Of a stretch of 64,000 bases of DNA, positions 26,793-35,978 are shown one piece after another. Position 1 is the first letter of the stretch; every line of letters begins with the position of its first letter. Under the pieces are notes generated by a model that was not told where the DNA came from, ran no database searches, and saw only the letters and a program-made list of their open reading frames with translations. This stretch comes from Embleya sp040629175 (lineage in GTDB: Bacteria; Actinomycetota; Actinomycetes; Streptomycetales; Streptomycetaceae). Position numbers and translations under genes: made by a program. The DNA is taken from contig NZ_JBEXUX010000001.1 in NCBI RefSeq assembly GCF_040629175.1, forward strand, positions 310,001-374,000. The letters run 5' to 3'.

Positions 26793-27674
26793 TCAGTGGA
26801 AGGTGTGTTCCGGGCCCGGGTAGACGCCGCCCACCACTTCGCCCGCGAAGGCCTTCGCCGCGTCGCCGAGCGTCGCGCGCAGGTCGACGTACTGCTTGAC
26901 GAACTTGGCCGTGTGGCCGGTGGTCATGCCGGCCATGTCGGTCCACACCAGCACCTGGGCGTCACAGCGCACGCCCGCGCCGATGCCGACGGTGGGGATG
27001 TCCAGCAGGTCGGTCACGCGCGCGGCCAGTTCCTCCGGCACACACTCCAGGACCACCGCGAACGCGCCCGCGGCCTGCATCGTCTTGGCGTCCGCGATCA
27101 ACTGCTCGGCGCTCTCCGCGTCCCGGCCCTGCACCCGGTAGCCGCCGAAGGCGTGCACCGACTGCGGGGTGAGCCCGAGGTGGGCCATCACCGGCACGCC
27201 CGCGGCCACCAGTGCCTCGACCTGGCGGGCCGAACGTTGCCCACCCTCCAGCTTGACCGCGCCGGCGCCGGCCTCCTTGAGCAGCCGCACGCCGTTGCGC
27301 AGGGCCTGCTCGGGGGATTCCTGGTACGAGCCGAACGGCAGGTCGGCCACCACCAGCGCGCGTCGGGTGCCGCGCACGACCGCGGCGGTGAGCATCACCA
27401 ACTGGTCCATCGTGACCGGCACGGTGTTCTCGTAGCCGAGGTGGTTGTTGCCGGCCGAGTCGCCGACCAGGAGGACCGGGATGCCCGCGTCGTCGAATAC
27501 CGAGGCGATCATCGCGTCGTACGCGGTCAGCATCGGCCAGCGCTCGCCGGCCTGCTTCGCACGGGCGAGGTCGCGCACGGTGACCCGGCGCCCGGTGCCC
27601 TCTCCGCCGTACAGGGTCAGTCCCGGACCCTCGGTCGAAGCGGCTATCGACTGTGCGGAGTTGTTGCTGGACAT
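26793..27674 (-). CDS. panB: 3-methyl-2-oxobutanoate hydroxymethyltransferase
   Basis: This enzyme transfers a hydroxymethyl group from methylene-THF to alpha-ketoisovalerate, the first step to pantothenate and coenzyme A. The 293-residue protein has the TIM-barrel markers LTAYDAMIASVFDDAGIPV, VGDSAGNNHLGYENTVPVTM, KLEGG and GIGAGVRCDAQVLVWTDM. ATG 27674 is preceded by GGAG at eight bases. It is divergent from the MFS exporter. panB close to glnA2/glnE is also seen in M. tuberculosis. Confidence 0.94.
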   Translation of the reverse strand: MSSNNSAQSIAASTEGPGLTLYGGEGTGRRVTVRDLARAKQAGERWPMLTAYDAMIASVFDDAGIPVLLVGDSAGNNHLGYENTVPVTMDQLVMLTAAVVRGTRRALVVADLPFGSYQESPEQALRNGVRLLKEAGAGAVKLEGGQRSARQVEALVAAGVPVMAHLGLTPQSVHAFGGYRVQGRDAESAEQLIADAKTMQAAGAFAVVLECVPEELAARVTDLLDIPTVGIGAGVRCDAQVLVWTDMAGMTTGHTAKFVKQYVDLRATLGDAAKAFAGEVVGGVYPGPEHTFH

Positions 27675-27813
27675 GGTGTTCTCCCGACTCGAGGCGCTCG
27701 GACGGCGTCCCCGGACAACGCCATGGTGACACGCGCCGTAACAGGACAACAGGGGAGTCCCGCGCCGGATTCCGCGTGATCGCCGGGTCCGACATTTGCC
27801 GAGGCTTTGCAAT

Positions 27814-27828
27814 ACGAGACGGTCTCGT
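27814..27828 (+). promoter_or_regulatory. TetR-type operator upstream of the MFS-tetR pair
   Basis: ACGAGAC-G-GTCTCGT is a perfect 15-bp palindrome about 70 bases before the exporter start. A TAGCCT -10 box lies at 27844-27849, so the dyad covers the -35 region, as expected for a repressor site. The TetR gene directly after the exporter is the natural candidate ligand, inferred from position only. The 225-base panB/MFS spacer holds no gene. Confidence 0.65.
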
Positions 27829-27899
27829 TTCGTAAAGTGCCCCTAGCCTGTGAGGCAACCCATACAAGTCATACGTGCACGACGAATCGAGCTTCACCC

Positions 27900-29507
27900 G
27901 TGACTTCAGCGAACGTTCCCCCCACCCGTACGGTCGACGAGCACATACATCGGCGCCGCTGGGCCATCCTCGGCGTGCTGGTGATCAGCCTGCTGGTCGT
28001 CGTTCTCGACAACTCGATCCTCAACGTCGCGATCAAGACGATCGCCGACCCGGACAAGGGCCTGGGCTCCACCCAGAGCGAGCTCCAGTGGGCGATCAAC
28101 TCCTACACCCTGGTGTTCGCCGGCCTGTTGTTCACCGCGGGCATCCTGGGCGACCGCTTCGGTCGCAAGCGCACCCTGCTGTTCGGCATGGTGGTCTTCG
28201 GCCTGGCCTCGCTGCTCTCCGCGTACTCGCAAAGCCCCGAGCAGCTGATCGCCGCCCGCGCGGTGATGGGCTTCGGCGGCGCGTTCGTGATGCCCGCCAC
28301 CCTGTCCATCATCAGCAACGTCTTCGAGCCGCAGGAGCGCGCCAAGGCGATCGGCATCTGGTCCGGCGCGGTCGGTCTGGCGATCGCGATCGGCCCGATC
28401 ACCGGCGGCGTGCTGCTCGACCACTTCTGGTGGGGCTCGGTCTTCCTGATCAACGTCCCGATCGTGCTGGTCGGCATCGTCGCGATGTTGCTCCTGGTGC
28501 CGGACTCGCGCGATCCCAAGCCCGGCCGGCTCGACCCGATCGGGGTCGTGTTGTCCATCGCGGGTCTGGTCTCGCTGGTCTACGGCATCATCCGCGGCGG
28601 CGACGCGGGTTGGGGGAGCGCGGAGGTGCTCGGCACCATCGTGCTCGGTCTGCTGATCCTCGGCTTCTTCGTGTGGTTCGAAAAGCGCAGCGACCACCCG
28701 GCCCTGGACGTCAAGTTCTTCCGCGACCCGGCCTTCTCCGCCGCGGCCGGTGCGATCGGCCTGGTCTTCTTCGCGCTCATGGGCGTGACCTTCTTCATGG
28801 CCTTCTACCTGCAGAGCGTGCGCGGCTACACCCCGCTGCAGACCGGTCTGCTGCTGCTCCCGCTGGCGATCGCGCAGCTGATGTTCTCGGCGCGCAGTTC
28901 GGGAATGGTCAAGCGGTTCGGCGTGCGCGCGGTCACCACCGGCGGCATGCTCGTGGTCGGCCTGAGCTTCCTGTCCTTCCTGTGGATGGATCGCACCTCG
29001 CCGATCTGGATCCTGTGCGTGGTGTTCTTCTTCCAGGGCGCCGGCATGGCGCACGTGATGCCGCCGGCCACCAACTCGATCATGTCCTCGCTGCCGCGCG
29101 AGAAGGCCGGCGCCGGTTCCGCGGTCAGCAACACCGTGCGTCAGGTCGGCGGCGCGCTCGGCGTGGCGATCCTGGGCTCGGTGTTGTCCTCGGTCTATCG
29201 GGACCGGATCTCCGGCGACCTGGACAAGCTGCCGCCGAACGTGCCCAAGGGCCCGGCCGGCGACTCGGTCGAGGCGACCCTCTCGGTGGCCGGTCGACTC
29301 GGCGACAAGGGGGCGGCGCTCGTGGATCCGGCCAAGGACGGTTTCATCGAGGCCATGCACGCGGCCTCCATCGGATCCGCCGTGGTGGGTCTGATCGGCG
29401 CGGTCGTGGTGTTCCTGTGGATGCCGCGCCCCGCGGCCGGGCAGACTGCCCCCGAGGCGGGCCGAGCCGATTCGTCCGCCGAGGAACAGCGCTCCGCGAA
29501 GGTCTGA
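27900..29507 (+). CDS. MFS exporter, DHA2 (EmrB/QacA) family
   Basis: The 535-residue protein has about 14 hydrophobic segments and the drug:H+ antiporter motifs: LVVVLDNSILNVAIKTI in helix 1, GDRFGRKRTLLFGMV (motif A) and a proline/glycine-rich helix 5 (GLAIAIGPITGG). It probably expels toxic compounds by proton exchange. The TetR gene begins one base after its stop, so the two are co-transcribed. GTG 27900 was chosen because upstream in-frame codons run through the operator and promoter; the ribosome binding site is weak. Confidence 0.9.
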   Translation: MTSANVPPTRTVDEHIHRRRWAILGVLVISLLVVVLDNSILNVAIKTIADPDKGLGSTQSELQWAINSYTLVFAGLLFTAGILGDRFGRKRTLLFGMVVFGLASLLSAYSQSPEQLIAARAVMGFGGAFVMPATLSIISNVFEPQERAKAIGIWSGAVGLAIAIGPITGGVLLDHFWWGSVFLINVPIVLVGIVAMLLLVPDSRDPKPGRLDPIGVVLSIAGLVSLVYGIIRGGDAGWGSAEVLGTIVLGLLILGFFVWFEKRSDHPALDVKFFRDPAFSAAAGAIGLVFFALMGVTFFMAFYLQSVRGYTPLQTGLLLLPLAIAQLMFSARSSGMVKRFGVRAVTTGGMLVVGLSFLSFLWMDRTSPIWILCVVFFFQGAGMAHVMPPATNSIMSSLPREKAGAGSAVSNTVRQVGGALGVAILGSVLSSVYRDRISGDLDKLPPNVPKGPAGDSVEATLSVAGRLGDKGAALVDPAKDGFIEAMHAASIGSAVVGLIGAVVVFLWMPRPAAGQTAPEAGRADSSAEEQRSAKV

Positions 29508-29508
29508 C

Positions 29509-30165
29509 ATGCAGCCTGCGACATCCGAAACAACGACCGATCCCCTGGTCGACCCCATGGCCGACCCCGGTACGGCGGACAAGCCGCGCCGGGGTCGGCC
29601 GCGCAGCGAGGAGGCCGAACGGGCGATTTTGGAGGCCACCCTTCGCCTGCTCGACGAGCACCGCAGCATCGCCGCCATCTCGGTCGAGGCGGTGGCCCAG
29701 GAGGCGGGGGTGGGCAAGGCCACCATCTACCGCCGCTGGCCGGGGAAGGAGGCGCTGATCGTCGCGGCGGTCGAGGCCGCGGAGGCGCTGCCGGCGGTGC
29801 TGACGGGCCGGTCGCTGCGCGAGGACCTGGTGCTGGTGCTGGAGAACATGCGCCTGCAGGCGATCGACAAGCGCGGCGACGGGCTGATGGGCATGGTCAC
29901 GGGCGAGATGCGCAGGCATCCGGAGTTGTCCCGGCGCTATCACGAGGTGGTCGTGGAGAAGCGCCGGGCGATTTTGCGCGGGCTGTTGCAGCGCGGCGTC
30001 GATTCCGGCGAGTTGCGGGCCGACCTGCCGGTGGAGGTCCTGATGGACCTGGTCACGGGGCCCATACTGGTACGCAAGCTCGTCCGGGAGAACGCAAGTC
30101 TGGAGCCGGAGCTGCCGGGCCAGATCGCGGACGCGCTGCTCGGCGGGATTCGCGCTCGCTCCTGA
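29509..30165 (+). CDS. TetR family regulator of the adjacent exporter
   Basis: The 218-residue protein has an N-terminal HTH (residues ~30-75: SVEAVAQEAGVGKATIYRRW) and a helical ligand-binding domain. It follows the MFS gene without a gap, so it likely represses its own operon through the palindrome at 27814-27828 until a substrate of the pump appears. An in-frame internal ATG 12 codons in is an alternative start. Confidence 0.9.
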   Translation: MQPATSETTTDPLVDPMADPGTADKPRRGRPRSEEAERAILEATLRLLDEHRSIAAISVEAVAQEAGVGKATIYRRWPGKEALIVAAVEAAEALPAVLTGRSLREDLVLVLENMRLQAIDKRGDGLMGMVTGEMRRHPELSRRYHEVVVEKRRAILRGLLQRGVDSGELRADLPVEVLMDLVTGPILVRKLVRENASLEPELPGQIADALLGGIRARS

Positions 30166-30280
30166 GCCCATAGGGAACCTATCGGCCGCTTTCCGGCGTC
30201 CGTTTCGACGTAGGCGACGTTTTGTTCGTACGTTGACGCGGACACAGTCGGGACTCGTACCTGGGACTTCAGGAGGCAGC

Positions 30281-31336
30281 ATGACGTGGCCCACCACGAC
30301 GGACACCGGAGCCGAGCCGCAACCGGCCGGCGACGGGAGTCCGCGGCGCGGGTCGCGATGGTCGTGGGAGCGGATCCGCGAGGACGCGGTGCGGATCTGG
30401 CGCACCCCGCCGTGGCGCCGCGGCCGGGTGATCGCGGTGTTCGCGGTCCTGGCCACCCTCCCGCTCGCGTTCCACCGGCTGGTGCCCAACACGCCGGGCA
30501 ACTGGGGCAGCTTCGTGGAGACCTTCCTGCCCTGGGGCGGCCTGGTGATCCCGGTGCTGCTGGCCTGCGCGGCGATTCGTCGCTCGTGGACCGCGGTCGC
30601 CGCGACCATGTTGCCGATCCTGGTCTGGGTGACCATGTTCGGCGGCTTCTTCCTGCCCGGTCGCGGCGGCGGCCCGCACGACCTGCGGGTGGTCAGCCAC
30701 AACGTCAACGCGGGCAACCCGGACCCGGCCGGCACCGCCCGCTCGCTGCTGGGCGCGAACGCGGACGTCATCGCGCTGGAGGAACTGCCCGAGGGCGCCT
30801 GGAAGTTGTACAACGCGGTGCTCAAGGACCGATACCCGAACGTGCAGCACGAGGGCACGGTCGCGGTGTGGACCACGGCCCGCTTCCCGATGAGCAAGGC
30901 CGAGGCGGTCGACGTCGGGATGGGTTTCACCCGCGCGCTGCGCACGGTGATCACGACGCCCAAGGGCGACGTCCCGTTCTACGCCGTGCACCTGGCGTCG
31001 GTGCGCTTCGGCCCGAGCGGCTTCACCGTCGGCGATCGCAACCGCACGATCGATCGACTCGCCCAGGCGCTCGCGGTGGAGACCGCGCCGCACGTGGTGT
31101 TGGCCGGCGACCTGAACGGGACCACCGACGACCGCGCGCTGCGACCGGTCACCCGCTTCCTGACGGACGCGCAGGACTCGGCCGGCACCGGGATGGGCTT
31201 CACCTGGCCCGAGTCGTTCCCGATGGCCGCGATCGACCACATCATGTACCGCGGGATGGCCGCCGCGGACGCCAAGGTGCTGGGCAGCACGTCGAGCGAC
31301 CACATGCCGGTCCAGGCGGACCTGCGCCTGCGCTGA
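30281..31336 (+). CDS. Membrane-anchored endonuclease/exonuclease/phosphatase family protein
   Basis: The 351-residue protein has three N-terminal hydrophobic helices (residues ~45-130) and an EEP catalytic domain outside or at the membrane face. Metal and catalytic residues are in HNVNAG, LEELP, the HLAS histidine, GDLNGTTDD and the final SSDHMPV. EEP enzymes cleave phosphodiesters in nucleic acids or lipids; the substrate is unknown. AGGAGG six bases before ATG 30281 decides the start. The 115 bases upstream contain ATAGG-GAA-CCTAT, a short dyad, and TACGTT as a possible -10. Confidence 0.85.
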   Translation: MTWPTTTDTGAEPQPAGDGSPRRGSRWSWERIREDAVRIWRTPPWRRGRVIAVFAVLATLPLAFHRLVPNTPGNWGSFVETFLPWGGLVIPVLLACAAIRRSWTAVAATMLPILVWVTMFGGFFLPGRGGGPHDLRVVSHNVNAGNPDPAGTARSLLGANADVIALEELPEGAWKLYNAVLKDRYPNVQHEGTVAVWTTARFPMSKAEAVDVGMGFTRALRTVITTPKGDVPFYAVHLASVRFGPSGFTVGDRNRTIDRLAQALAVETAPHVVLAGDLNGTTDDRALRPVTRFLTDAQDSAGTGMGFTWPESFPMAAIDHIMYRGMAAADAKVLGSTSSDHMPVQADLRLR

Positions 31337-31346
31337 GCCGACACGA

Positions 31347-31378
31347 GCAGGGCCCGACCGCCGTCGGCCGGGCCCTGC
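31347..31378. terminator. Bidirectional terminator between the EEP gene and nadE
   Basis: GCAGGGCCCG (31347-31356) pairs perfectly with CGGGCCCTGC (31369-31378) between convergent genes. Confidence 0.75.
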
Positions 31379-31420
31379 CGGTTTGTCCGCCGCCCGCTCG
31401 GTCCGGGGTCGGCGCCGTGC

Positions 31421-33187
31421 TCAGCCGCTCTCGCGCCACCGGTTGGTGATCGGCAGCCGCCGGTCCCGGCCGAACGCCTTGAGCGAGATCTTGGTGCCCG
31501 GCGGATACTGCCGACGCTTGTACTCGGCGGTGTCCACCAGCTTGAGGACGCGGTCCACCATCGCCGGCTCGAAACCCGCGGCCACGATCTCGTCGCGACC
31601 GATGTCCCGCTCGACGTAGTCGTCCAGGATGTCGTCGAGCAGTTCGTACGGCGGCAGCGAGTCGCTGTCGACCTGGCCCGGGCTCAACTCGGCGCTCGGC
31701 GGCTTGGTGATCGAGTTCTCCGGGATCGGGGCGGGCTCGCCGCGCCGCTCGGCCTCCGCGTTGCGCCACCGCGCCAACCGCCACACCACGGTCTTGGGCA
31801 CGTCCTTGATCGGCGCGAAACCGCCCACCGCGTCGCCGTAGAGGGTGGAGTATCCGCAGGCCAGTTCGCTCTTGTTGCCGGTGGCCAGGACCAGATGGCC
31901 CTCCTGGTTGGACAGGCCCATCAAGGTGGTGCCGCGCACCCGCGCCTGGAGGTTCTCCTCGGCCGGACCGGTCAGCGCGAGCGCGTTCAGGTAGGCGTCC
32001 ACCATCGGTGCGATCGGGATTCGGCGATGGTCGAGCCCGATGCGTTCGGCGCTGTCGGCCGCGTCCGTCTCGGAGTGCGCGGAGGAGTAGCTGCTCGGCA
32101 TCGAGATGCCGTGGACGTTGGGGCCGCCCACCGCGTCGGCCGCGATCGCCGCGACCAGGGCCGAGTCGATCCCGCCGGACAGGCCCAACAACACCGATTC
32201 GAAGCCGTTCTTGACCACGTAGTCGCGCAGCCCCAGGACCAGCGCGCCGTAGATCTCCGCGTCGTCCGACAGGGCGGGGGCGATCGAGGGCTCGACGGCG
32301 GGCGCGGGCACCGGCGCGGCGTGCTCGGTGACGATCACCTGCCGGATGGTCAGGCCGTCGGCCACCACGTCGCCCGTGCCGTACACGCTGTCGTCCACGG
32401 TGTGCTCGGGCAGCTCCAGGTCGGCGATCAGCAACTCCTCGCGGAACCGCGCGGCGCGCGAGAGCACCCGTCCCTCGGCGTCCACGATCAGCGAGTCGCC
32501 GTCGAAGACCAGCTCGTCCTGGCCGCCGAAGGCGTTGACGTAGGCGAGGGCGCAGTCGGCCTCGCGGGCGCGGCGGCGTACCAGTTCCAGGCGCGAGTCG
32601 TCCTTGCTCAGCTCGTACGGCGAGGCGTTGATCGACAGCAGCAGGCCGACCCGCGCGGCGCGCGCGGCGGCCACCGGGCCGCCCTCCTGCCACAGGTCCT
32701 CGCAGACGGCGATCGCGATGTCGACCCCGCCGATTTGGACGACCAGGAGCCCATCGCCGGGGACGAAGTAGCGGTATTCGTCGAAGACGCCGTAGTTGGG
32801 CAGGTGGTGCTTGGCCGAGCGGGCCACGATCCGGCCGCCGTGCAGCACCGCGACCGCGTTCTGCGGCGCCCCGGCCGGGCGGCCCAGCCGCGGTGTGGAC
32901 ATGTCGCAGCGGTCGAGGTGGCCCACCACGACGGTCACCTCGCCCAGCCCCTCGGCGGCCAGGCGGGCCGCGAGCGCCTCCAGCGCGCGTCGCGACGCCT
33001 GGACGAAGGACGAGCGCAGGGCCAGGTCCTCGACCGGGTATCCGGTGAGTGCCATCTCCGGGAAGGCGACGAGCGACGCGCCGCGGTCGGCCGCCGACCG
33101 GGTGCGGCCGAGGATCAGTTCGGCGTTGCCTTCGAGGTCGCCGACCGTGGGGTTGATCTGGGCGAGGGCGATGCGAATCCGGGTCAC
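31421..33187 (-). CDS. nadE: Glutamine-dependent NAD+ synthetase
   Basis: The 588-residue two-domain enzyme amidates deamido-NAD to NAD+ using ammonia from glutamine. The nitrilase-like glutaminase domain has the triad E44 (FPEMALTGYP), K126 (KHHLPNYGVFDE) and C162 (VCEDLW). The synthetase domain has the ATP P-loop SGGIDS (337-342), and GTTLMGLSNQEGHLVLATGNKSE and STLYGDAVGGFAPIKDV downstream. GTG 33187 has no Shine-Dalgarno; TACATT lies about seven bases upstream, so the message may be leaderless. Confidence 0.94.
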   Translation of the reverse strand: MTRIRIALAQINPTVGDLEGNAELILGRTRSAADRGASLVAFPEMALTGYPVEDLALRSSFVQASRRALEALAARLAAEGLGEVTVVVGHLDRCDMSTPRLGRPAGAPQNAVAVLHGGRIVARSAKHHLPNYGVFDEYRYFVPGDGLLVVQIGGVDIAIAVCEDLWQEGGPVAAARAARVGLLLSINASPYELSKDDSRLELVRRRAREADCALAYVNAFGGQDELVFDGDSLIVDAEGRVLSRAARFREELLIADLELPEHTVDDSVYGTGDVVADGLTIRQVIVTEHAAPVPAPAVEPSIAPALSDDAEIYGALVLGLRDYVVKNGFESVLLGLSGGIDSALVAAIAADAVGGPNVHGISMPSSYSSAHSETDAADSAERIGLDHRRIPIAPMVDAYLNALALTGPAEENLQARVRGTTLMGLSNQEGHLVLATGNKSELACGYSTLYGDAVGGFAPIKDVPKTVVWRLARWRNAEAERRGEPAPIPENSITKPPSAELSPGQVDSDSLPPYELLDDILDDYVERDIGRDEIVAAGFEPAMVDRVLKLVDTAEYKRRQYPPGTKISLKAFGRDRRLPITNRWRESG

Positions 33188-33656
33188 CCGATGCAATGTA
33201 CCCGACCTTGACGTCAAAGTGACGAATAAGCCGTAAGTGTCGACGCCGCGCCGCGCGGACCCCCACCCAGGGTGCCGTGGCGGCTGCTCGGCCGGTCGGA
33301 AAACCGCAGGCGAACGGCGGGCGAAAGACGTTTGTTCGAGCAGGCCCGGGGCTCGGCGGCAACGCACTCGGGCGATACCCTGGACACCGTTGAGCACCGG
33401 GCCTCGACGGCTCGCCCGACGGAATTCCCGAAGGCTGCGATGCCGCGCGAAGAAGGTATCCCGCAGGTCGCCCATGGAGCGGTTCTCGGGGTACAGGACC
33501 ACGGGAGCCACGCGAGCACCACGCCACCCGTGCGCGAGTCCGGGGGCAACGCAAAGGGTACGTAATGTGCCCGAAACCCTGGAGCGGGATACTCGTGTGC
33601 CCGCAGTGCCCCTGCCGATCGCTCACAGGCCGTCCGACCTGCAAGGATAGGGAATT
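33188..33656. other. 469-base regulatory spacer between nadE and glnA2
   Basis: No convincing gene lies here. Next to nadE, TTGACGTCAA (33208-33217) is a perfect 10-bp palindrome that could be an operator. GATACCCT near 33374-33381 resembles a -10 box facing glnA2. A 42-codon open frame from ATG 33440 has a GAAGG before it but no other support. The glnA2 ribosome binding site is AGGATAGGGA just before 33657. Confidence 0.45.
33562..33577 (+). promoter_or_regulatory. Possible GlnR half-site upstream of glnA2
   Basis: GTAAT-n6-GAAAC matches one GlnR a/b box pair (gTnAc-n6-GaAAc) in all but the fifth base and lies 80 bases before glnA2. The second box pair found in strong sites is missing, so binding would be weak. 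Confidence 0.35.
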
Positions 33657-35018
33657 ATGGATAAGCAGCAGGAGTTCGTGCTCCGCACCCTCGAGGAGCG
33701 CGACATCCGGTTCGTGCGGCTGTGGTTCACCGATGTGCTCGGCTTCCTGAAGTCGGTCGCGGTGGCTCCGGCCGAGCTGGAGCAGGCCTTCGCGGAAGGC
33801 ATCGGCTTCGACGGCTCGGCGATCGAGGGATTCGCGCGCGTACACGAGTCCGACATGCTCGCGAAGCCGGATCCGGCCACGTTCCAGATCCTGCCGTGGC
33901 GGGCCGAGGCACCCGGCACCGCACGGATGTTCTGCGACATCCTGATGCCCGACGGCTCGCCGTCCTTCGCGGACCCGCGCTACGTGCTCAAGCGCACCCT
34001 GGAGCGGGCGTCGGAGAAGGGTTTCACCTTCTACACGCACCCCGAGATCGAGTTCTTCCTGTTCAAGGAGAAGCCGGTCGACGGGCGCCCGCCGACCCCG
34101 GTGGACCACAGCGGCTACTTCGACCACACCCCGCAGCCGGTCGGCCAGGACTTCCGCCGGCAGGCGATCACGATGCTCGAGAACATGGGCATCTCGGTCG
34201 AGTTCAGCCACCACGAGGGCGCGCCGGGCCAGCAGGAGATCGACCTGCGCTACGCGGACGCGCTGAGCACGGCGGACAACATCATGACCTTCCGCCTGGT
34301 GGTCAAGGAGGTCGCGCTGGAGCAGGGCGTGCACGCGTCCTTCATGCCCAAGCCGTTCTCCGAGCACCCCGGCTCCGGCATGCACACCCACCTGTCGCTG
34401 TTCGAGGGCGACCGTAACGCGTTCTACGAGGCCGGTGCGGAGTACCAGCTCTCCAAGATCGGCCGCTCGTTCATCGCGGGCCTGCTCATGCACGCGGGCG
34501 AGATGGCCGCGATCACGAACCAGTGGGTCAACTCCTACAAGCGGCTGTGGGGCGCGTCGGCGCGCACCGCGGGCATGGGCGGCGAGGCCCCCTCCTACAT
34601 CTGCTGGGGCCACAACAACCGCTCCGCCCTGGTGCGGGTGCCGATGTACAAGCCCACCAAGGGGCAGTCCACCCGGATCGAGGTGCGCCAGATCGACTCG
34701 GCGTGCAACCCCTACCTGGCCTACGCCGTGCTGCTCGGCGCCGGGCTCAAGGGCGTCGAGGAGGGCTACGAACTGCCCCCCGGCGCCGAGGACGACGTGT
34801 GGGCGCTGACCGACGCCGAGCGGCGCGCGCTGGGCATCGCGCCGCTGCCGCAGAACCTGGCCGAGGCGATCGCGCTGATGGAACGCAGCGAACTGCTGCC
34901 GGAGATCCTCGGCGAGCACGTCTTCGAGTTCTTCCTGCGCAACAAGCGGCACGAGTGGGAGGAGTACCGCCAGCAGGTGACTCCCTTCGAGCTCAAGCGC
35001 TACCTGCCGGTGCTCTGA
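33657..35018 (+). CDS. glnA2: GlnA2-type glutamine synthetase-like enzyme
   Basis: The 453-residue protein has the full glutamine-synthetase fold: catalytic-loop region GFDGSAIEGF, metal-binding EIEFFLF, the KPFSEHPGSGMHTHLSLFEG ATP/metal segment and the late NRSALVRVP and RIEVRQID motifs. It lacks the classical LYxLxPxE adenylylation context, though Y371 in GYELPPGAED occupies that place. In S. coelicolor GlnA2 has been described as a gamma-glutamylpolyamine synthetase rather than a true glutamine synthetase, and that role is inferred here. glnA2 near glnE is conserved in actinobacteria. Confidence 0.88.
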   Translation: MDKQQEFVLRTLEERDIRFVRLWFTDVLGFLKSVAVAPAELEQAFAEGIGFDGSAIEGFARVHESDMLAKPDPATFQILPWRAEAPGTARMFCDILMPDGSPSFADPRYVLKRTLERASEKGFTFYTHPEIEFFLFKEKPVDGRPPTPVDHSGYFDHTPQPVGQDFRRQAITMLENMGISVEFSHHEGAPGQQEIDLRYADALSTADNIMTFRLVVKEVALEQGVHASFMPKPFSEHPGSGMHTHLSLFEGDRNAFYEAGAEYQLSKIGRSFIAGLLMHAGEMAAITNQWVNSYKRLWGASARTAGMGGEAPSYICWGHNNRSALVRVPMYKPTKGQSTRIEVRQIDSACNPYLAYAVLLGAGLKGVEEGYELPPGAEDDVWALTDAERRALGIAPLPQNLAEAIALMERSELLPEILGEHVFEFFLRNKRHEWEEYRQQVTPFELKRYLPVL

Positions 35019-35049
35019 GCGCATCCGGCGCCGGCGCGCGAGCGCCACG

Positions 35050-35086
35050 CGAACGGCCCGACCCCGGTGCGGGGTCGGGCCGTTCG
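35050..35086. terminator. Strong terminator after glnA2
   Basis: A perfect 16-bp stem (35050-35065 with 35071-35086, loop GGTGC) lies between the convergent glnA2 and tetR genes. Confidence 0.85.
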
Positions 35087-35108
35087 TGCTCGGGCGGCGC
35101 GCGGGTGC

Positions 35109-35735
35109 TCACCTCATCGGCGGGCCCAGCAGTTCCAGGATGTAGCGGACGTAGGCGTCCTTGTCCTCGCCCTGGGGCAGCAGTTGCGGCGCACCCCGGC
35201 GGATCAGCGCGATGCCGACGGTCATCGTCAGCGCGGTCAGCGCGTGCCGGTAGGCGGCGTCCGCGGGCAGGCCGAGTTCCTCGGTGAGGCGGGCGCCGAA
35301 CTCCAGCCGGCGCCGGGTGACCTGTTCCAGGATCGGGCCCACCACCGGGTGCTCGGCGTGGATCAGCAGCGTCGTGGTGATGTCCGCGCCGCTGGGCGCG
35401 GTGAACGCGTACTCGGTGAGTCGGCGCCCGCGTTCGACCGGGTCCTCGATGCGTTCGGCCGCCGCCATCAGCTCCTCGGACTCGGCCACCCAGCGCTCCA
35501 GCGCGGCCTGGATGAGCGAGTCGCGATCCTTGAAATGCCAGTAGAAGCTGCCCTTGGTGGTGCCGAGGCTCTCCGCGAGGGGTTCCACCGCGACCGCACC
35601 CAGACCGCCCCCTCGCATCGCTTCCAGGGCCGCCCGAGCCCAGTCCTCTCGGCTGAGGGTGCGGCGGCCGGGGCGAGCGGGCCGTTCCGGTTCGTCGTCT
35701 GATTGAACCCTCTCCGAGGGAACACCGTTGCGCAT
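35109..35735 (-). CDS. TetR family transcriptional regulator
   Basis: The 208-residue protein has an N-terminal HTH (VEPLAESLGTTKGSFYWHFK, residues ~48-70) and a helical C-terminal domain of the TetR type. Its target is unknown; the divergent neighbour is glnE. A 16-bp dyad begins five bases upstream of the ATG, so self-repression is likely. TAGCGT ends seven bases before ATG 35735 with no Shine-Dalgarno, which suggests a leaderless transcript. Confidence 0.88.
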   Translation of the reverse strand: MRNGVPSERVQSDDEPERPARPGRRTLSREDWARAALEAMRGGGLGAVAVEPLAESLGTTKGSFYWHFKDRDSLIQAALERWVAESEELMAAAERIEDPVERGRRLTEYAFTAPSGADITTTLLIHAEHPVVGPILEQVTRRRLEFGARLTEELGLPADAAYRHALTALTMTVGIALIRRGAPQLLPQGEDKDAYVRYILELLGPPMR

Positions 35736-35739
35736 GACA

Positions 35740-35755
35740 CCTACGCTAACGTAGG
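35740..35755. promoter_or_regulatory. Dyad operator at the tetR start
   Basis: CCTACG-CTAA-CGTAGG is a perfect inverted repeat overlapping the probable -10 box of the TetR gene. It fits an autoregulatory TetR operator. Confidence 0.6.
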
Positions 35756-35978
35756 GTGACGTCCCGTACGGTGGCGTATGGCAGTTCGTTGCTACGGAGG
35801 CCTCTTCGGGCCGTGGGACGGACGGCTCGCAGAGCGGAACTGTCGTCCGCCGCCGGGCGAGGGCGCGCCGCATTCGAAATTCGCCGCGGTCGGGGGGCTC
35901 GGCGAGTCCCGTGCGGCGCGTCCACATTCCCAGTTCCGTTCTTGATCGATCAGCCGTTTGACCGGATACGCTCGGCCG

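Noticed and set aside
33440..33567. A 42-codon open frame with GAAGG upstream between nadE and glnA2
   Set aside because: No recognisable product, and it runs into the GlnR-like half-site; too weak to call a gene.
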